DNA from: Limanda limanda
Lineage: Eukaryota > Chordata > Actinopteri > Pleuronectiformes > Pleuronectidae
Length of the DNA stretch: 64,000 nt
NCBI RefSeq assembly: GCF_963576545.1
Contig: NC_083655.1
Coordinates: 22,366,204-22,430,203 of the forward strand
Direction: 5' to 3'
In this document: in pieces, positions 1 to 10,187 of the stretch
Layout of the letters: each line of letters begins with the position of its first letter
Position numbering within the stretch: position 1 is the stretch's first letter
Program-made: the position numbers and the translations under genes
The notes under the pieces: generated by a model
Database searches by the model: none
What the model was told of the DNA's origin: nothing
What the model saw: only the letters and a program-made list of their open reading frames with translations

Positions 1-7
1 ATCCCAA

Positions 8-96
8 ATGTCACTAAACAGCTGGAAACGGGGAGATAAGCCTTTTTTGGAAGCATTGATTAAGATTTCTGACTTTTTCATCACATGTCAGCCCAA
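8..96 (+). repeat. A half-unit (subtype A1)
   Basis: The A half runs from atgtcac to the bases before gtgtcag. It contains CAGCTGGAAACGGGG, then GATAAGCC, a T6 tract, ggaagcattgattaag, gactttttcatcacatg and tcagccca. The common alternative, A2, has gcaatggttaacattttgac (adding an HpaI site, GTTAAC) and usually catatcagctccag at its end. An early form of A2, mostly before 14 kb, ends in catgtcagcctaag. Rare A1 forms have GATATGCC (28,257; 31,969; 34,263; 37,797; 41,696; 46,836) in place of GATAAGCC. Confidence 0.9.
17..33 (+). other. CENP-B-box-like motif in A half (first of ~360)
   Basis: The bases TGGAAACGGG at 23-32 equal positions 7-16 of the mammalian CENP-B box. Of the nine core positions (nTTCGnnnnAnnCGGGn), G5, A10 and the whole CGGG are present. 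T2, T3 and C4 are not, giving 6 of 9. The motif recurs in nearly every A half, with private exceptions such as acgtggag near 6,311, 7,727, 10,917 and 14,105. Without TTC, binding by CENP-B itself is doubtful. It may be a diverged, half-site or chance resemblance; the strict conservation could also just reflect array homogenisation. Confidence 0.35.
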
Positions 97-185
97 GTGT
101 CAGAAAAGCGCTGGAAACAGGGAGATCTGCCTTTTTTTGGAAGAAAAGGTTATATTCTTGAATTTTTCATCACACATCATCCCAA
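97..185 (+). repeat. B half-unit (subtype B1), paralogue of the A half
   Basis: Sliding the sequence by 89 bp lines this half up with A. The shared landmarks in order are tgtca, gctggaaac, ggggagat or agggagat, gcc, T6/T7, ggaag, tttttcatcaca and cccaa. By hand about 69 of 90 aligned positions match. Three subtypes recur. B1 has gatctgcc, T7 and aaaggttatattc. B3 has gatctgcc, T7 and aaaggttaaattc. B2 has gataagcc, T6 and usually aaatggttaaattc. The half-unit homology suggests the 177-bp monomer arose by duplication of an 88-89-bp ancestor followed by divergence. Confidence 0.88.
106..122 (+). other. CENP-B-box-like motif, complementary decay in B half
   Basis: This is the paralogous position in the B half. 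It keeps C4, G5, A10, C13, G15 and G16 of the CENP-B core but has A at position 14 (CAGG instead of CGGG) and lacks T2 and T3, so also 6 of 9. The two halves have therefore kept different parts of the core. Recurs once per monomer through the array. Functional meaning is inference only. Confidence 0.25.
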
Positions 186-981
186 ATGTCACTAAACAGC
201 TGGAAACGGGGAGATAAGCCTTTTTTGGAAGCATTGATTAAGATTTCTGACTTTTTCATCACATGTCAGCCCAAGTGTCAGAAAAGCGCTGGAAACAGGG
301 ACATCTGCCTTTTTTTGGAAGAAAAGGTTATATTCTTGAATTTTTCATCACACATCATCCCAAATGTCACTAAACAGCTGGAAACGGGGAGATAAGCCTT
401 TTTTGGAAGCAATGGTTAACATTTTGACTTTTTCATCACATGTCAGCCTAAGTGTCAGAAAAGCGCTGGAAACAGGGAGATAAGCCTTTTTTGGAAGAAA
501 TGGTTAAATTCTTGAATTTTTCATCACACATCATCCCAAATGTCACTAAACAGCTGGAAACGGGGAGATAAGCCTTTTTTGGAAGCATTGATTAAGATTT
601 CTGACTTTTTCATCACATGTCAGCCCAAGTGTCAGAAAAGCGCTGGAAACAGGGAGCTCTGCCTTTTTTTGGAAGAAAAGATTATATTCTTGAATTTTTC
701 ATCACACATCATCCCAAATGTCACTAAACAGCTGGAAACGGGGAGATAAGCCTTTTTTGGAAGCAATGGTTAACATTTTGACTTTTTCATCACATGTCAG
801 CCCAAGTGTCAGAAAAGCGCTGGAAACAGGGAGATCTGCCTTTTTTTGGAAGAAAAGGTTAAATTCTTGAATTTTTCATCACACATCATCCCAAATGTCA
901 CTAAACAGCTGGAAACGGGGAGATAAGCCTTTTTTGGAAGCATTGATTAAGATTTCTGACTTTTTCATCACGTCAGCCCAA

Positions 982-1069
982 GTGTCAGAAAAGCGCTGGA
1001 AACGGGGAGATAAGCCTTTTTTGGAAGCAATGGTTAACATTTTGACTTTTTCATCAAATGTCAGCCTAA
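982..1069 (+). repeat. Recombinant B/A half-unit (half-monomer phase slip)
   Basis: This 88-bp half starts as B (gtgtcagaaaagcg) and switches to A2 at ctggaaacgggg (996 onward), continuing with gataagcc, T6 and gcaatggttaac. It lies between an A half (895-981) and a B half (1,070-1,157), so three half-units occupy 263 bp and the A/B phase shifts by half a monomer. The simplest reading is unequal exchange between non-equivalent halves, with the break inside the shared gctggaaac. The preceding A half also lacks two bases (catcacgtcag). Confidence 0.9.
991..1007 (+). other. Most complete CENP-B-box-like motif seen
   Basis: Because the recombinant half joins a B start to an A core, this 17-mer holds both the B-derived CG (positions 4-5) and the A-derived CGGG (13-16), plus A10. 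That is 7 of the 9 core bases; only T2 and T3 are missing. I did not find another copy of this combination in the window. Confidence 0.35.
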
Positions 1070-2205
1070 GTGTCAGAAAAGCGCTGGAAACAGGGAGATA
1101 AGCCTTTTTTGGAAGAAATGGTTAAATTCTTGAATTTTTCATCACACATCATCCCAAATGTCACTAAACAGCTGGAAACGGGGAGATAAGCCTTTTTTGG
1201 AAGCATTGATTAAGATTTCTGACTTTTTCAACACTTGTCAGCCCAAGTGTCAGAAAAGCGCTGGAAACAGGGAGATCTGCCTTTTTTTGGAAGAAAAGGT
1301 TATATTCTTGAATTTTTCATCAAACATCATCCCAAATGTCACTAAACAGCTGGAAACGGGGAGATAAGCCTTTTTTGGAAGCAATGGTTAACATTTTGTC
1401 TTTTTCATCACATATCAGCTCCAGTGTCAGAAAAGCGCTGGAAACAGGGAGATCTGCCTTTTTTTGGAAGAAAAGGTTAAATTCTTGAATTTTTCATCAC
1501 ACATCATCCCAAATGTCACTAAACAGCTGGAAACGGGGAGATAAGCCTTTTTTGGAAGCATTGATTAAGATTTCTGACTTTTTTATCACATGTCAGCCCA
1601 AGTGTCAGAAAAGCGCTGGAAACAGGGAGATAAGCCTTTTTTGGAAGAAATGGTTAAATTCTTGAATTTTTCATCACACATCATCCCAAATGTCACTAAA
1701 CAGCTGGAAACGGGGAGATAAGCCTTTTTTGGAAGCAATGGTTAACATTTTGACTTTTTCATCACATATCAGCTCCAGTGTCAGAAAAGCGCTGGAAACA
1801 GGGAGATCTGCCTTTTTTTGGAAGAAATGGTTAAATTCTTGAATTTTTTATCACACATCATCCCAAATGTCACTAAACAGCTGGAAACGGGGAGATAAGC
1901 CTTTTTTGGAAGCATTGATTAAGATTTCTGACTTTTTCATCACATGTCAGCCCAAGTGTCAGAAAAGCGCTGGAAACAGGGAGATAAGCCTTTTTTGGAA
2001 GAAATGGTTAAATTCTTGAATTTTTCATCACACATCATCCCAAATGTCACTAAACAGCTGGAAACGGGGAGATAAGCCTTTTTTGGAAGCAATGGTTAAC
2101 ATTTTGACTTTTTCATCACATATCAGCTCCAGTGTCAGAAAAGCGCTGGAAACAGGGAGATCTGCCTTTTTTTGGAAGAAAAGGTTAAATTCTTGAATTT
2201 TTCAT
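996..2205 (+). repeat. Higher-order repeat copy 1 of a 2,299-bp-spaced pair
   Basis: About seven monomers matching 3,295-4,504. Shared rare markers at a constant 2,299-bp offset are catcaaatgtcagcctaag, tttcaacacttgtcag, catcaaacatc, cattttgtctttttc, gacttttttatcac and a B half with both gatctgcc and ttttttatcac. Homology starts exactly where the recombinant half-unit switches from B to A (996). It ends near 2,205, where this copy has catctcac and the other catcacac. Confidence 0.85.
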
Positions 2206-2458
2206 CTCACATCATCCCAAATGTCACTAAACAGCTGGAAACGGGGAGATAAGCCTTTTTTGGAAGCATTGAGTAAGATTTCTGACTTTTTCATCACATG
2301 TCAGCCCAAGTGTCAGAAAAGCGCTGGAAACAGGGAGATAAGTCTTTTTTGGAAGAAATGGTTAAATTCTTGAATTTTTCATCACACATCATCCCAAATG
2401 TCACTAAACAGCTGGAAACGGGGAGATAAGCCTTTTTTGGAAGCATTGATTAAGATTT

Positions 2459-2468
2459 CTGGCTTTTC
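2459..2468 (+). repeat. Private variant in A1 half
   Basis: The usual ctgactttttcatc reads ctggcttttcatc here: a substitution and loss of one T from the T5 tract. I did not see this combination elsewhere. Confidence 0.7.
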
Positions 2469-3294
2469 ATCACATGTCAGCCCAAGTGTCAGAAAAGCGC
2501 TGGAAACAGGGAGATCTGCCTTTTTTTGGAAGAAAAGGTTATATTCTTGAATTTTTCATCACACATCATCCCAAATGTCACTAAACAGCTGGAAACGGGG
2601 AGATAAGCCTTTTTTGGAAGCAATGGTTAACATTTTGACTTTTTCATCACATATCAGCTCCAGTGTCAGAAAAGCGCTGGAAACAGGGAGATCTGCCTTT
2701 TTTTGGAAGAAAAGGTTAAATTCTTGAATTTTTCATCACACATCATCCCAAATGTCACTAAACAGCTGGAAACGGGGAGATAAGCCTTTTTTGGAAGCAT
2801 TGATTAAGATTTCTGACTTTTTCATCACATGTCAGCCCAAGTGTCAGAAAAGCGCTGGAAACAGGGAGATAAGCCTTTTTTGGAAGAAAAGGTTAAATTC
2901 TTGAATTTTTCATCACACATCATCCCAAATGTCACTAAACAGCTGGAAACGGGGAGATAAGCCTTTTTTGGAAGCATTGATTAAGATTTCTGACTTTTTC
3001 ATCACGTCAGCCCAAGTGTCAGAAAAGCGCTGGAAACAGGGAGATAAGCCTTTTTTGGAAGAAATGGTTAAATTCTTGAATTTTTCATCACACATCATCC
3101 CAAATGTCACTAAAAAGCTGGAAACGGAGAGATAAGCCTTTTTTGGAAGCATTGATTAAGATTTCTGACTTTTTCATCACATGTCAGCCCAAGTGTCAGA
3201 AAAGCGCTGGAAACAGGGAGATTAGCCTTTTTTGGAAGAAATGGTTAAATTCTTGAATTTTTCATCACACATCATCCCAAATGTCACTAAACAG

Positions 3295-4504
3295 CTGGAA
3301 ACGGGGAGATAAGCCTTTTTTGGAAGCAATGGTTAACATTTTGACTTTTTCATCAAATGTCAGCCTAAGTGTCAGAAAAGCGCTGGAAACAGGGAGATAA
3401 GCCTTTTTTGGAAGAAATGGTTAAATTCTTGAATTTTTCATCACACATCATCCCAAATGTCACTAAACAGCTGGAAACGGGGAGATAAGCCTTTTTTGGA
3501 AGCATTGATTAAGATTTCTGACTTTTTCAACACTTGTCAGCCCAAGTGTCAGAAAAGCGCTGGAAACAGGGAGATCTGCCTTTTTTTGGAAGAAAAGGTT
3601 ATATTCTTGAATTTTTCATCAAACATCATCCCAAATGTCACTAAACAGCTGGAAACGGGGAGATAAGCCTTTTTTGGAAGCAATGGTTAACATTTTGTCT
3701 TTTTCATCACATATCAGCTCCAGTGTCAGAAAAGCGCTGGAAACAGGGAGATCTGCCTTTTTTTGGAAGAAAAGGTTAAATTCTTGAATTTTTCATCACA
3801 CATCATCCCAAATGTCACTAAACAGCTGGAAACGGGGAGATAAGCCTTTTTTGGAAGCATTGATTAAGATTTCTGACTTTTTTATCACATGTCAGCCCAA
3901 GTGTCAGAAAAGCGCTGGAAACAGGGAGATAAGCCTTTTTTGGAAGAAATGGTTAAATTCTTGAATTTTTCATCACACATCATCCCAAATGTCACTAAAC
4001 AGCTGGAAACGGGGAGATAAGCCTTTTTTGGAAGCAATGGTTAACATTTTGACTTTTTCATCACATATCAGCTCCAGTGTCAGAAAAGCGCTGGAAACAG
4101 GGAGATCTGCCTTTTTTTGGAAGAAATGGTTAAATTCTTGAATTTTTTATCACACATCATCCCAAATGTCACTAAACAGCTGGAAACGGGGAGATAAGCC
4201 TTTTTTGGAAGCATTGATTAAGATTTCTGACTTTTTCATCACATGTCAGCCCAAGTGTCAGAAAAGCGCTGGAAACAGGGAGATAAGCCTTTTTTGGAAG
4301 AAATGGTTAAATTCTTGAATTTTTCATCACACATCATCCCAAATGTCACTAAACAGCTGGAAACGGGGAGATAAGCCTTTTTTGGAAGCAATGGTTAACA
4401 TTTTGACTTTTTCATCACATATCAGCTCCAGTGTCAGAAAAGCGCTGGAAACAGGGAGATCTGCCTTTTTTTGGAAGAAAAGGTTAAATTCTTGAATTTT
4501 TCAT
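3295..4504 (+). repeat. Higher-order repeat copy 2 of a 2,299-bp-spaced pair
   Basis: Partner of 996-2,205, carrying the same rare markers in the same order. Here the left end is a normal A half (atgtcactaaacagctgg), not a recombinant. Copy 2 is therefore likely closer to the ancestral arrangement, and copy 1 the product of a later exchange; that direction is inference. Confidence 0.82.
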
Positions 4505-4873
4505 CACACATCATCCCAAATGTCACTAAACAGCTGGAAACGGGGAGATAAGCCTTTTTTGGAAGCATTGATTAAGATTTCTGACTTTTTCATCACATGT
4601 CAGCCCAAGTGTCAGAAAAGCGCTGGAAACAGGGAGATAAGCCTTTTTTGGAAGAAATGGTTAAATTCTTGAATTTTTCATCACACATCATCCCAAATGT
4701 CACTAAACAGCTGGAAACGGGGAGATAAGCCTTTTTTGGAAGCATTGATTAAGATTTCTGACTTTTTCATCACATGTCAGCCCAAGTGTCAGAAAAGCGC
4801 TGGAAACAGGGAGATAAGCCTTTTTTGGAAGAAATGGTTAAATTCTTGAATTTTTCATCACACATCATCCCAA

Positions 4874-5695
4874 ATGTCACTAAACAGCTGGAAACGGGGA
4901 GATAAGCCTTTTTTGGAAGCATTGATTAAGATTTCTGACTTTTTCATCACATGTCAGCCCAAGTGTCAGAAAAGCGCTGGAAACAGGGAGATCTGCCTTT
5001 TTTTGGAAGAAAAGGTTATTTTCTTGAATTTTTCATCACACATCATCCCAAATGTCACTAAACAGCTGGAAACGGGGAGATAAGCCTTTTTTGGAAGCAA
5101 TGGTTAACATTTTGACTTTTTCATCACATGTCAGCCTAAGTGTCAGAAAAGCGCTGGAAACAGGGAGATAAGCCTTTTTTGGAAGAAATAGTTAAATTCT
5201 TGAATTTTTCATCACACATCATCCCAAATGTCACTAAACAGCTGGAAACGGGGAGATAAGCCTTTTTTGGAAGCATTGATTAAGATTTCTGACTTTTTCA
5301 ACACTTGTCAGCCCAAGTGTCAGAAAAGCGCTGGAAACAGGGAGATCTGCCTTTTTTTGGAAGAAAAGGTTATATTCTTGAATTTTTCATCACACATCAT
5401 CCCAAATGTCACTAAACAGCTGGAAACGGGGAGATAAGCCTTTTTTGGAAGCAATGGTTAACATTTTGACTTTTTCATCACATATCAGCTCCAGTGTCAG
5501 AAAAGCGCTGGAAACAGGGAGATCTGCCTTTTTTTGGAAGAAAAGGTTAAATTCTTGAATTTTTCATCACACATCATCCCAAATGTCACTAAACAGCTGG
5601 AAACGGGGAGATAAGCCTTTTTTGGAAGCATTGATTAAGATTTCTGACTTTTTCATCACATGTCAGCCCAAGTGTCAGAAAAGCGCTGGAAACAG
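4874..5695 (+). repeat. Block with TTATTTTC marker, repeated at 8,415 and 11,781
   Basis: This block has an ordered marker set: a B half with ggttattttcttg, an A2 with gtcagcctaag, a B half with gaaatagttaaa, then an A1 with tttcaacacttgtcag. The same set occurs 3,541 bp downstream (8,415) and a further 3,366 bp on (11,781). The first copy diverges at about 5,697, where it reads gggagctctgcc while the other two keep gggagatctgcc. Confidence 0.85.
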
Positions 5696-6998
5696 GGAGC
5701 TCTGCCTTTTTTTGGAAGAAAAGATTATATTCTTGAATTTTTCATCACACATCATCCCAAATGTCACTAAACAGCTGGAAACGGGGAGATAAGCCTTTTT
5801 TGGAAGCAATGGTTAACATTTTGACTTTTTCATCACATGTCAGCCCAAGTGTCAGAAAAGCGCTGGAAACAGGGAGATAAGCCTTTTTTGGAAGAAATGG
5901 TTAAATTCTTGAATTTTTCATCACACATCATCCCAAATGTCACTAAACAGCTGGAAACGGGGAGATAAGCCTTTTTTGGAAGCAATGGTTAACATTTTGA
6001 CTTTTTCATCACATATCAGCTCCAGTGTCAGAAAAGCGCTGGAAACAGGGAGATCTGCCTTTTTTTGGAAGAAATGGTTAAATTCTTGAATTTTTTATCA
6101 CACATCATCCCAAATGTCACTAAACAGCTGGAAACGGGGAGATAAGCCTTTTTTGGAAGCATTGATTAAGATTTCTGACTTTTTCATCACATGTCAGCCC
6201 AAGTGTCAGAAAATCGCTGGAAACAGGGAGATAAGCCTTTTTTGGAAGAAAAGGTTAAATTCTTGAATTTTTCATCACACATCATCCCAAATGTCACTAA
6301 ACAGCTGGAAACGTGGAGATAAGCCTTTTTTGGAAGCATTGATTAAGATTTCTGACTTTTTCATCACATGTCAGCCCAACTGTCAGAAAAGCGCTGGAAA
6401 CAGGGAGATAAGCCTTTTTTGGAAGAAATGGTTAAATTCTTGAATTTTTCATCACACATCATCCCAAATGTCACTAAACAGCTGGAAACGGGGAGATAAG
6501 CCTTTTTTGGAAGCATTGATTAAGATTTCTGACTTTTTCATCACATGTCAGCCCAAGTGTCAGAAAAGCGCTGGAAACAGGGAGATAAGCCTTTTTTGGA
6601 AGAAAAGGTTAAATTCTTGAATTTTTCATCACACATCATCCCAAATGTCACTAAACAGCTGGAAACGGGGAGATAAGCCTTTTTTGGAAGCATTGATTAA
6701 GATTTCTGACTTTTTCATCACATGTCAGCCCAAGTGTCAGAAAAGCGCTGGAAACAGGGAGATAAGCCTTTTTTGGAAGAAATGGTTAAATTCTTGAATT
6801 TTTCATCACACATCATCCCAAATGTCACTAAACAGCTGGAAACGGGGAGATAAGCCTTTTTTGGAAGCATTGATTAAGATTTCTGACTTTTTCATCACAT
6901 GTCAGCCCAAGTGTCAGAAAAGCGCTGGAAACAGGGAGATAAGCCTTTTTTGGAAGAAATGGTTAAATTCTTGAATTTTTCATCACACATCATCCCAA
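5583..6998 (+). repeat. 1,416-bp tandem duplication, copy 1 (8 monomers)
   Basis: Exactly eight monomers, directly followed by a second copy at 6,999. Shared private markers at a 1,416-bp offset are gggagctctgcc with aaagattatattc, an A2 ending gtcagcccaag, gaattttttatcac, aaaatcgctgg, aacgtggag and cccaactgtcag. I saw no difference at these positions between the two copies. Confidence 0.9.
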
Positions 6999-8414
6999 AT
7001 GTCACTAAACAGCTGGAAACGGGGAGATAAGCCTTTTTTGGAAGCATTGATTAAGATTTCTGACTTTTTCATCACATGTCAGCCCAAGTGTCAGAAAAGC
7101 GCTGGAAACAGGGAGCTCTGCCTTTTTTTGGAAGAAAAGATTATATTCTTGAATTTTTCATCACACATCATCCCAAATGTCACTAAACAGCTGGAAACGG
7201 GGAGATAAGCCTTTTTTGGAAGCAATGGTTAACATTTTGACTTTTTCATCACATGTCAGCCCAAGTGTCAGAAAAGCGCTGGAAACAGGGAGATAAGCCT
7301 TTTTTGGAAGAAATGGTTAAATTCTTGAATTTTTCATCACACATCATCCCAAATGTCACTAAACAGCTGGAAACGGGGAGATAAGCCTTTTTTGGAAGCA
7401 ATGGTTAACATTTTGACTTTTTCATCACATATCAGCTCCAGTGTCAGAAAAGCGCTGGAAACAGGGAGATCTGCCTTTTTTTGGAAGAAATGGTTAAATT
7501 CTTGAATTTTTTATCACACATCATCCCAAATGTCACTAAACAGCTGGAAACGGGGAGATAAGCCTTTTTTGGAAGCATTGATTAAGATTTCTGACTTTTT
7601 CATCACATGTCAGCCCAAGTGTCAGAAAATCGCTGGAAACAGGGAGATAAGCCTTTTTTGGAAGAAAAGGTTAAATTCTTGAATTTTTCATCACACATCA
7701 TCCCAAATGTCACTAAACAGCTGGAAACGTGGAGATAAGCCTTTTTTGGAAGCATTGATTAAGATTTCTGACTTTTTCATCACATGTCAGCCCAACTGTC
7801 AGAAAAGCGCTGGAAACAGGGAGATAAGCCTTTTTTGGAAGAAATGGTTAAATTCTTGAATTTTTCATCACACATCATCCCAAATGTCACTAAACAGCTG
7901 GAAACGGGGAGATAAGCCTTTTTTGGAAGCATTGATTAAGATTTCTGACTTTTTCATCACATGTCAGCCCAAGTGTCAGAAAAGCGCTGGAAACAGGGAG
8001 ATAAGCCTTTTTTGGAAGAAAAGGTTAAATTCTTGAATTTTTCATCACACATCATCCCAAATGTCACTAAACAGCTGGAAACGGGGAGATAAGCCTTTTT
8101 TGGAAGCATTGATTAAGATTTCTGACTTTTTCATCACATGTCAGCCCAAGTGTCAGAAAAGCGCTGGAAACAGGGAGATAAGCCTTTTTTGGAAGAAATG
8201 GTTAAATTCTTGAATTTTTCATCACACATCATCCCAAATGTCACTAAACAGCTGGAAACGGGGAGATAAGCCTTTTTTGGAAGCATTGATTAAGATTTCT
8301 GACTTTTTCATCACATGTCAGCCCAAGTGTCAGAAAAGCGCTGGAAACAGGGAGATAAGCCTTTTTTGGAAGAAATGGTTAAATTCTTGAATTTTTCATC
8401 ACACATCATCCCAA
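6999..8414 (+). repeat. 1,416-bp tandem duplication, copy 2 (8 monomers)
   Basis: Same marker order as 5,583-6,998. It is also the start of the larger 3,189-bp unit, so the 1,416-bp duplication is nested beside an 18-monomer period. After this copy the array continues into the TTATTTTC block at 8,415. Confidence 0.9.
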
Positions 8415-10187
8415 ATGTCACTAAACAGCTGGAAACGGGGAGATAAGCCTTTTTTGGAAGCATTGATTAAGATTTCTGACTTTTTCATCACATGTCAGCC
8501 CAAGTGTCAGAAAAGCGCTGGAAACAGGGAGATCTGCCTTTTTTTGGAAGAAAAGGTTATTTTCTTGAATTTTTCATCACACATCATCCCAAATGTCACT
8601 AAACAGCTGGAAACGGGGAGATAAGCCTTTTTTGGAAGCAATGGTTAACATTTTGACTTTTTCATCACATGTCAGCCTAAGTGTCAGAAAAGCGCTGGAA
8701 ACAGGGAGATAAGCCTTTTTTGGAAGAAATAGTTAAATTCTTGAATTTTTCATCACACATCATCCCAAATGTCACTAAACAGCTGGAAACGGGGAGATAA
8801 GCCTTTTTTGGAAGCATTGATTAAGATTTCTGACTTTTTCAACACTTGTCAGCCCAAGTGTCAGAAAAGCGCTGGAAACAGGGAGATCTGCCTTTTTTTG
8901 GAAGAAAAGGTTATATTCTTGAATTTTTCATCACACATCATCCCAAATGTCACTAAACAGCTGGAAACGGGGAGATAAGCCTTTTTTGGAAGCAATGGTT
9001 AACATTTTGACTTTTTCATCACATATCAGCTCCAGTGTCAGAAAAGCGCTGGAAACAGGGAGATCTGCCTTTTTTTGGAAGAAAAGGTTAAATTCTTGAA
9101 TTTTTCATCACACATCATCCCAAATGTCACTAAACAGCTGGAAACGGGGAGATAAGCCTTTTTTGGAAGCATTGATTAAGATTTCTGACTTTTTCATCAC
9201 ATGTCAGCCCAAGTGTCAGAAAGGCGCTGGAAACAGGGAGATCTGCCTTTTTTTGGAAGAAATGGTTAAATTCTTGAATTTTTTATCACACATCATCCCA
9301 AATGTCACTAAACAGCTGGAAACGGGGAGATAAGCCTTTTTTGGAAGCATTGATTAAGATTTCTGACTTTTTCATCACATGTCAGCCCAAGTGTCAGAAA
9401 AGCGCTGGAAACAGGGAGATCTGCCTTTTTTGGAAGAAAAGGTTAAATTCTTGAATTTTTCATCACACATCATCCCAAATGTCACTAAACAGCTGGAAAC
9501 GGGGAGATAAGCCTTTTTTGGAAGCATTGATTAAGATTTCTGACTTTTTCATCACATGTCAGCCCAAGTGTCAGAAAAGCGCTGGAAACAGGGAGATAAG
9601 CCTTTTTTGGAAGAAAAGGTTAAATTCTTGAATTTTTCATCACACAACATCCCAAATGTCACTAAACAGCTGGAAACGGGGAGATAAGCCTTTTTTGGAA
9701 GCATTGATTAAGATTTCTGACTTTTTCATCACATGTCAGCCCAAGTGTCAGAAAAGCGCTGGAAACAGGGAGATCTGCCTTTTTTTGGAAGAAAAGGTTA
9801 TATTCTTGAATTTTTCATCACACATCATCCCAAATGTCACTAAACAGCTGGAAACGGGGAGATAAGCCTTTTTTGGAAGCATTGATTAAGATTTCTGACT
9901 TTTTCATCACATGTCAGCCCAAGTGTCAGAAAAGCGCTGGAAACAGGGACATCTGCCTTTTTTTGGAAGAAAAGGTTATATTCTTGAATTTTTCATCACA
10001 CATCATCCCAAATGTCACTAAACAGCTGGAAACGGGGAGATAAGCCTTTTTTGGAAGCAATGGTTAACATTTTGACTTTTTCATCACATGTCAGCCTAAG
10101 TGTCAGAAAAGCGCTGGAAACAGGGAGATAAGCCTTTTTTGGAAGAAATGGTTAAATTCTTGAATTTTTCATCACACATCATCCCAA
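6999..10187 (+). repeat. 3,189-bp higher-order repeat, copy 1 (18 monomers)
   Basis: Markers here recur 3,189 bp downstream: gggagctctgcc (7,115), aaaatcgctgg, aacgtggag, cccaactgtcag, and near the end the pair with gggagatctgcc (9,656) and gggacatctgcc (9,834). The middle is offset by one extra monomer relative to copy 2 (8,415 pairs with 11,781, 3,366 bp). The offset returns to 3,189 because copy 1 has an extra monomer with gatctgcc and T6 near 9,420. It has a private G in aaaggcgctgg at about 9,221. Confidence 0.87.

Larger units (their letters stand above)
8..185 (+). repeat. Representative full monomer (A1+B1, 178 bp)
   Basis: This copy is a clean example of the repeat unit and is used here to define phase. 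It consists of an 89-bp A half followed by an 89-bp B half, and the next monomer starts at 186. It carries one PvuII site (CAGCTG, 19-24), one AfeI site (AGCGCT, 107-112) and one BglII site (AGATCT in the B half). PvuII and AfeI sites recur about once per monomer, so either digest should give a 177-bp ladder. It has two CpGs, one per half. Hand-counted GC is 69 of 178 bases. Confidence 0.95.
1..830 (+). repeat. Left-edge block shared with 9,649 and 12,838
   Basis: The three markers in order, gggagatctgcc, gggacatctgcc (about 298) and gggagctctgcc (about 655), recur 9,648 bp downstream and again 3,189 bp after that. Homology stops at about 830, where this copy has gatctgcc and the others gataagcc. 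The window therefore opens inside another copy of the 18-monomer family. Confidence 0.82.

Noticed and set aside
8..217. Recurrent 69-codon open frame beginning MSLNSWKRGD, present dozens of times on the + strand
   Set aside because: It appears whenever an A1 half is followed by a B half with gatctgcc, and is lost in A2 or B2 monomers through frame or stop changes. It crosses A, B and the next A half in different frames and spans the monomer boundary. Its conservation is fully explained by DNA-level homogenisation, and I see no independent sign of coding selection.
991..1007. True functional CENP-B box
   Set aside because: T2 and T3 of the required TTCG are missing even in the best copy, so I report it only as box-like.
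2913..3152. Minus-strand open frames of 73-80 codons (also 27,354; 40,971; 46,111; 54,902; 55,412)
   Set aside because: Antisense reading of the same monomers; they recur with the repeat and have no supporting features.
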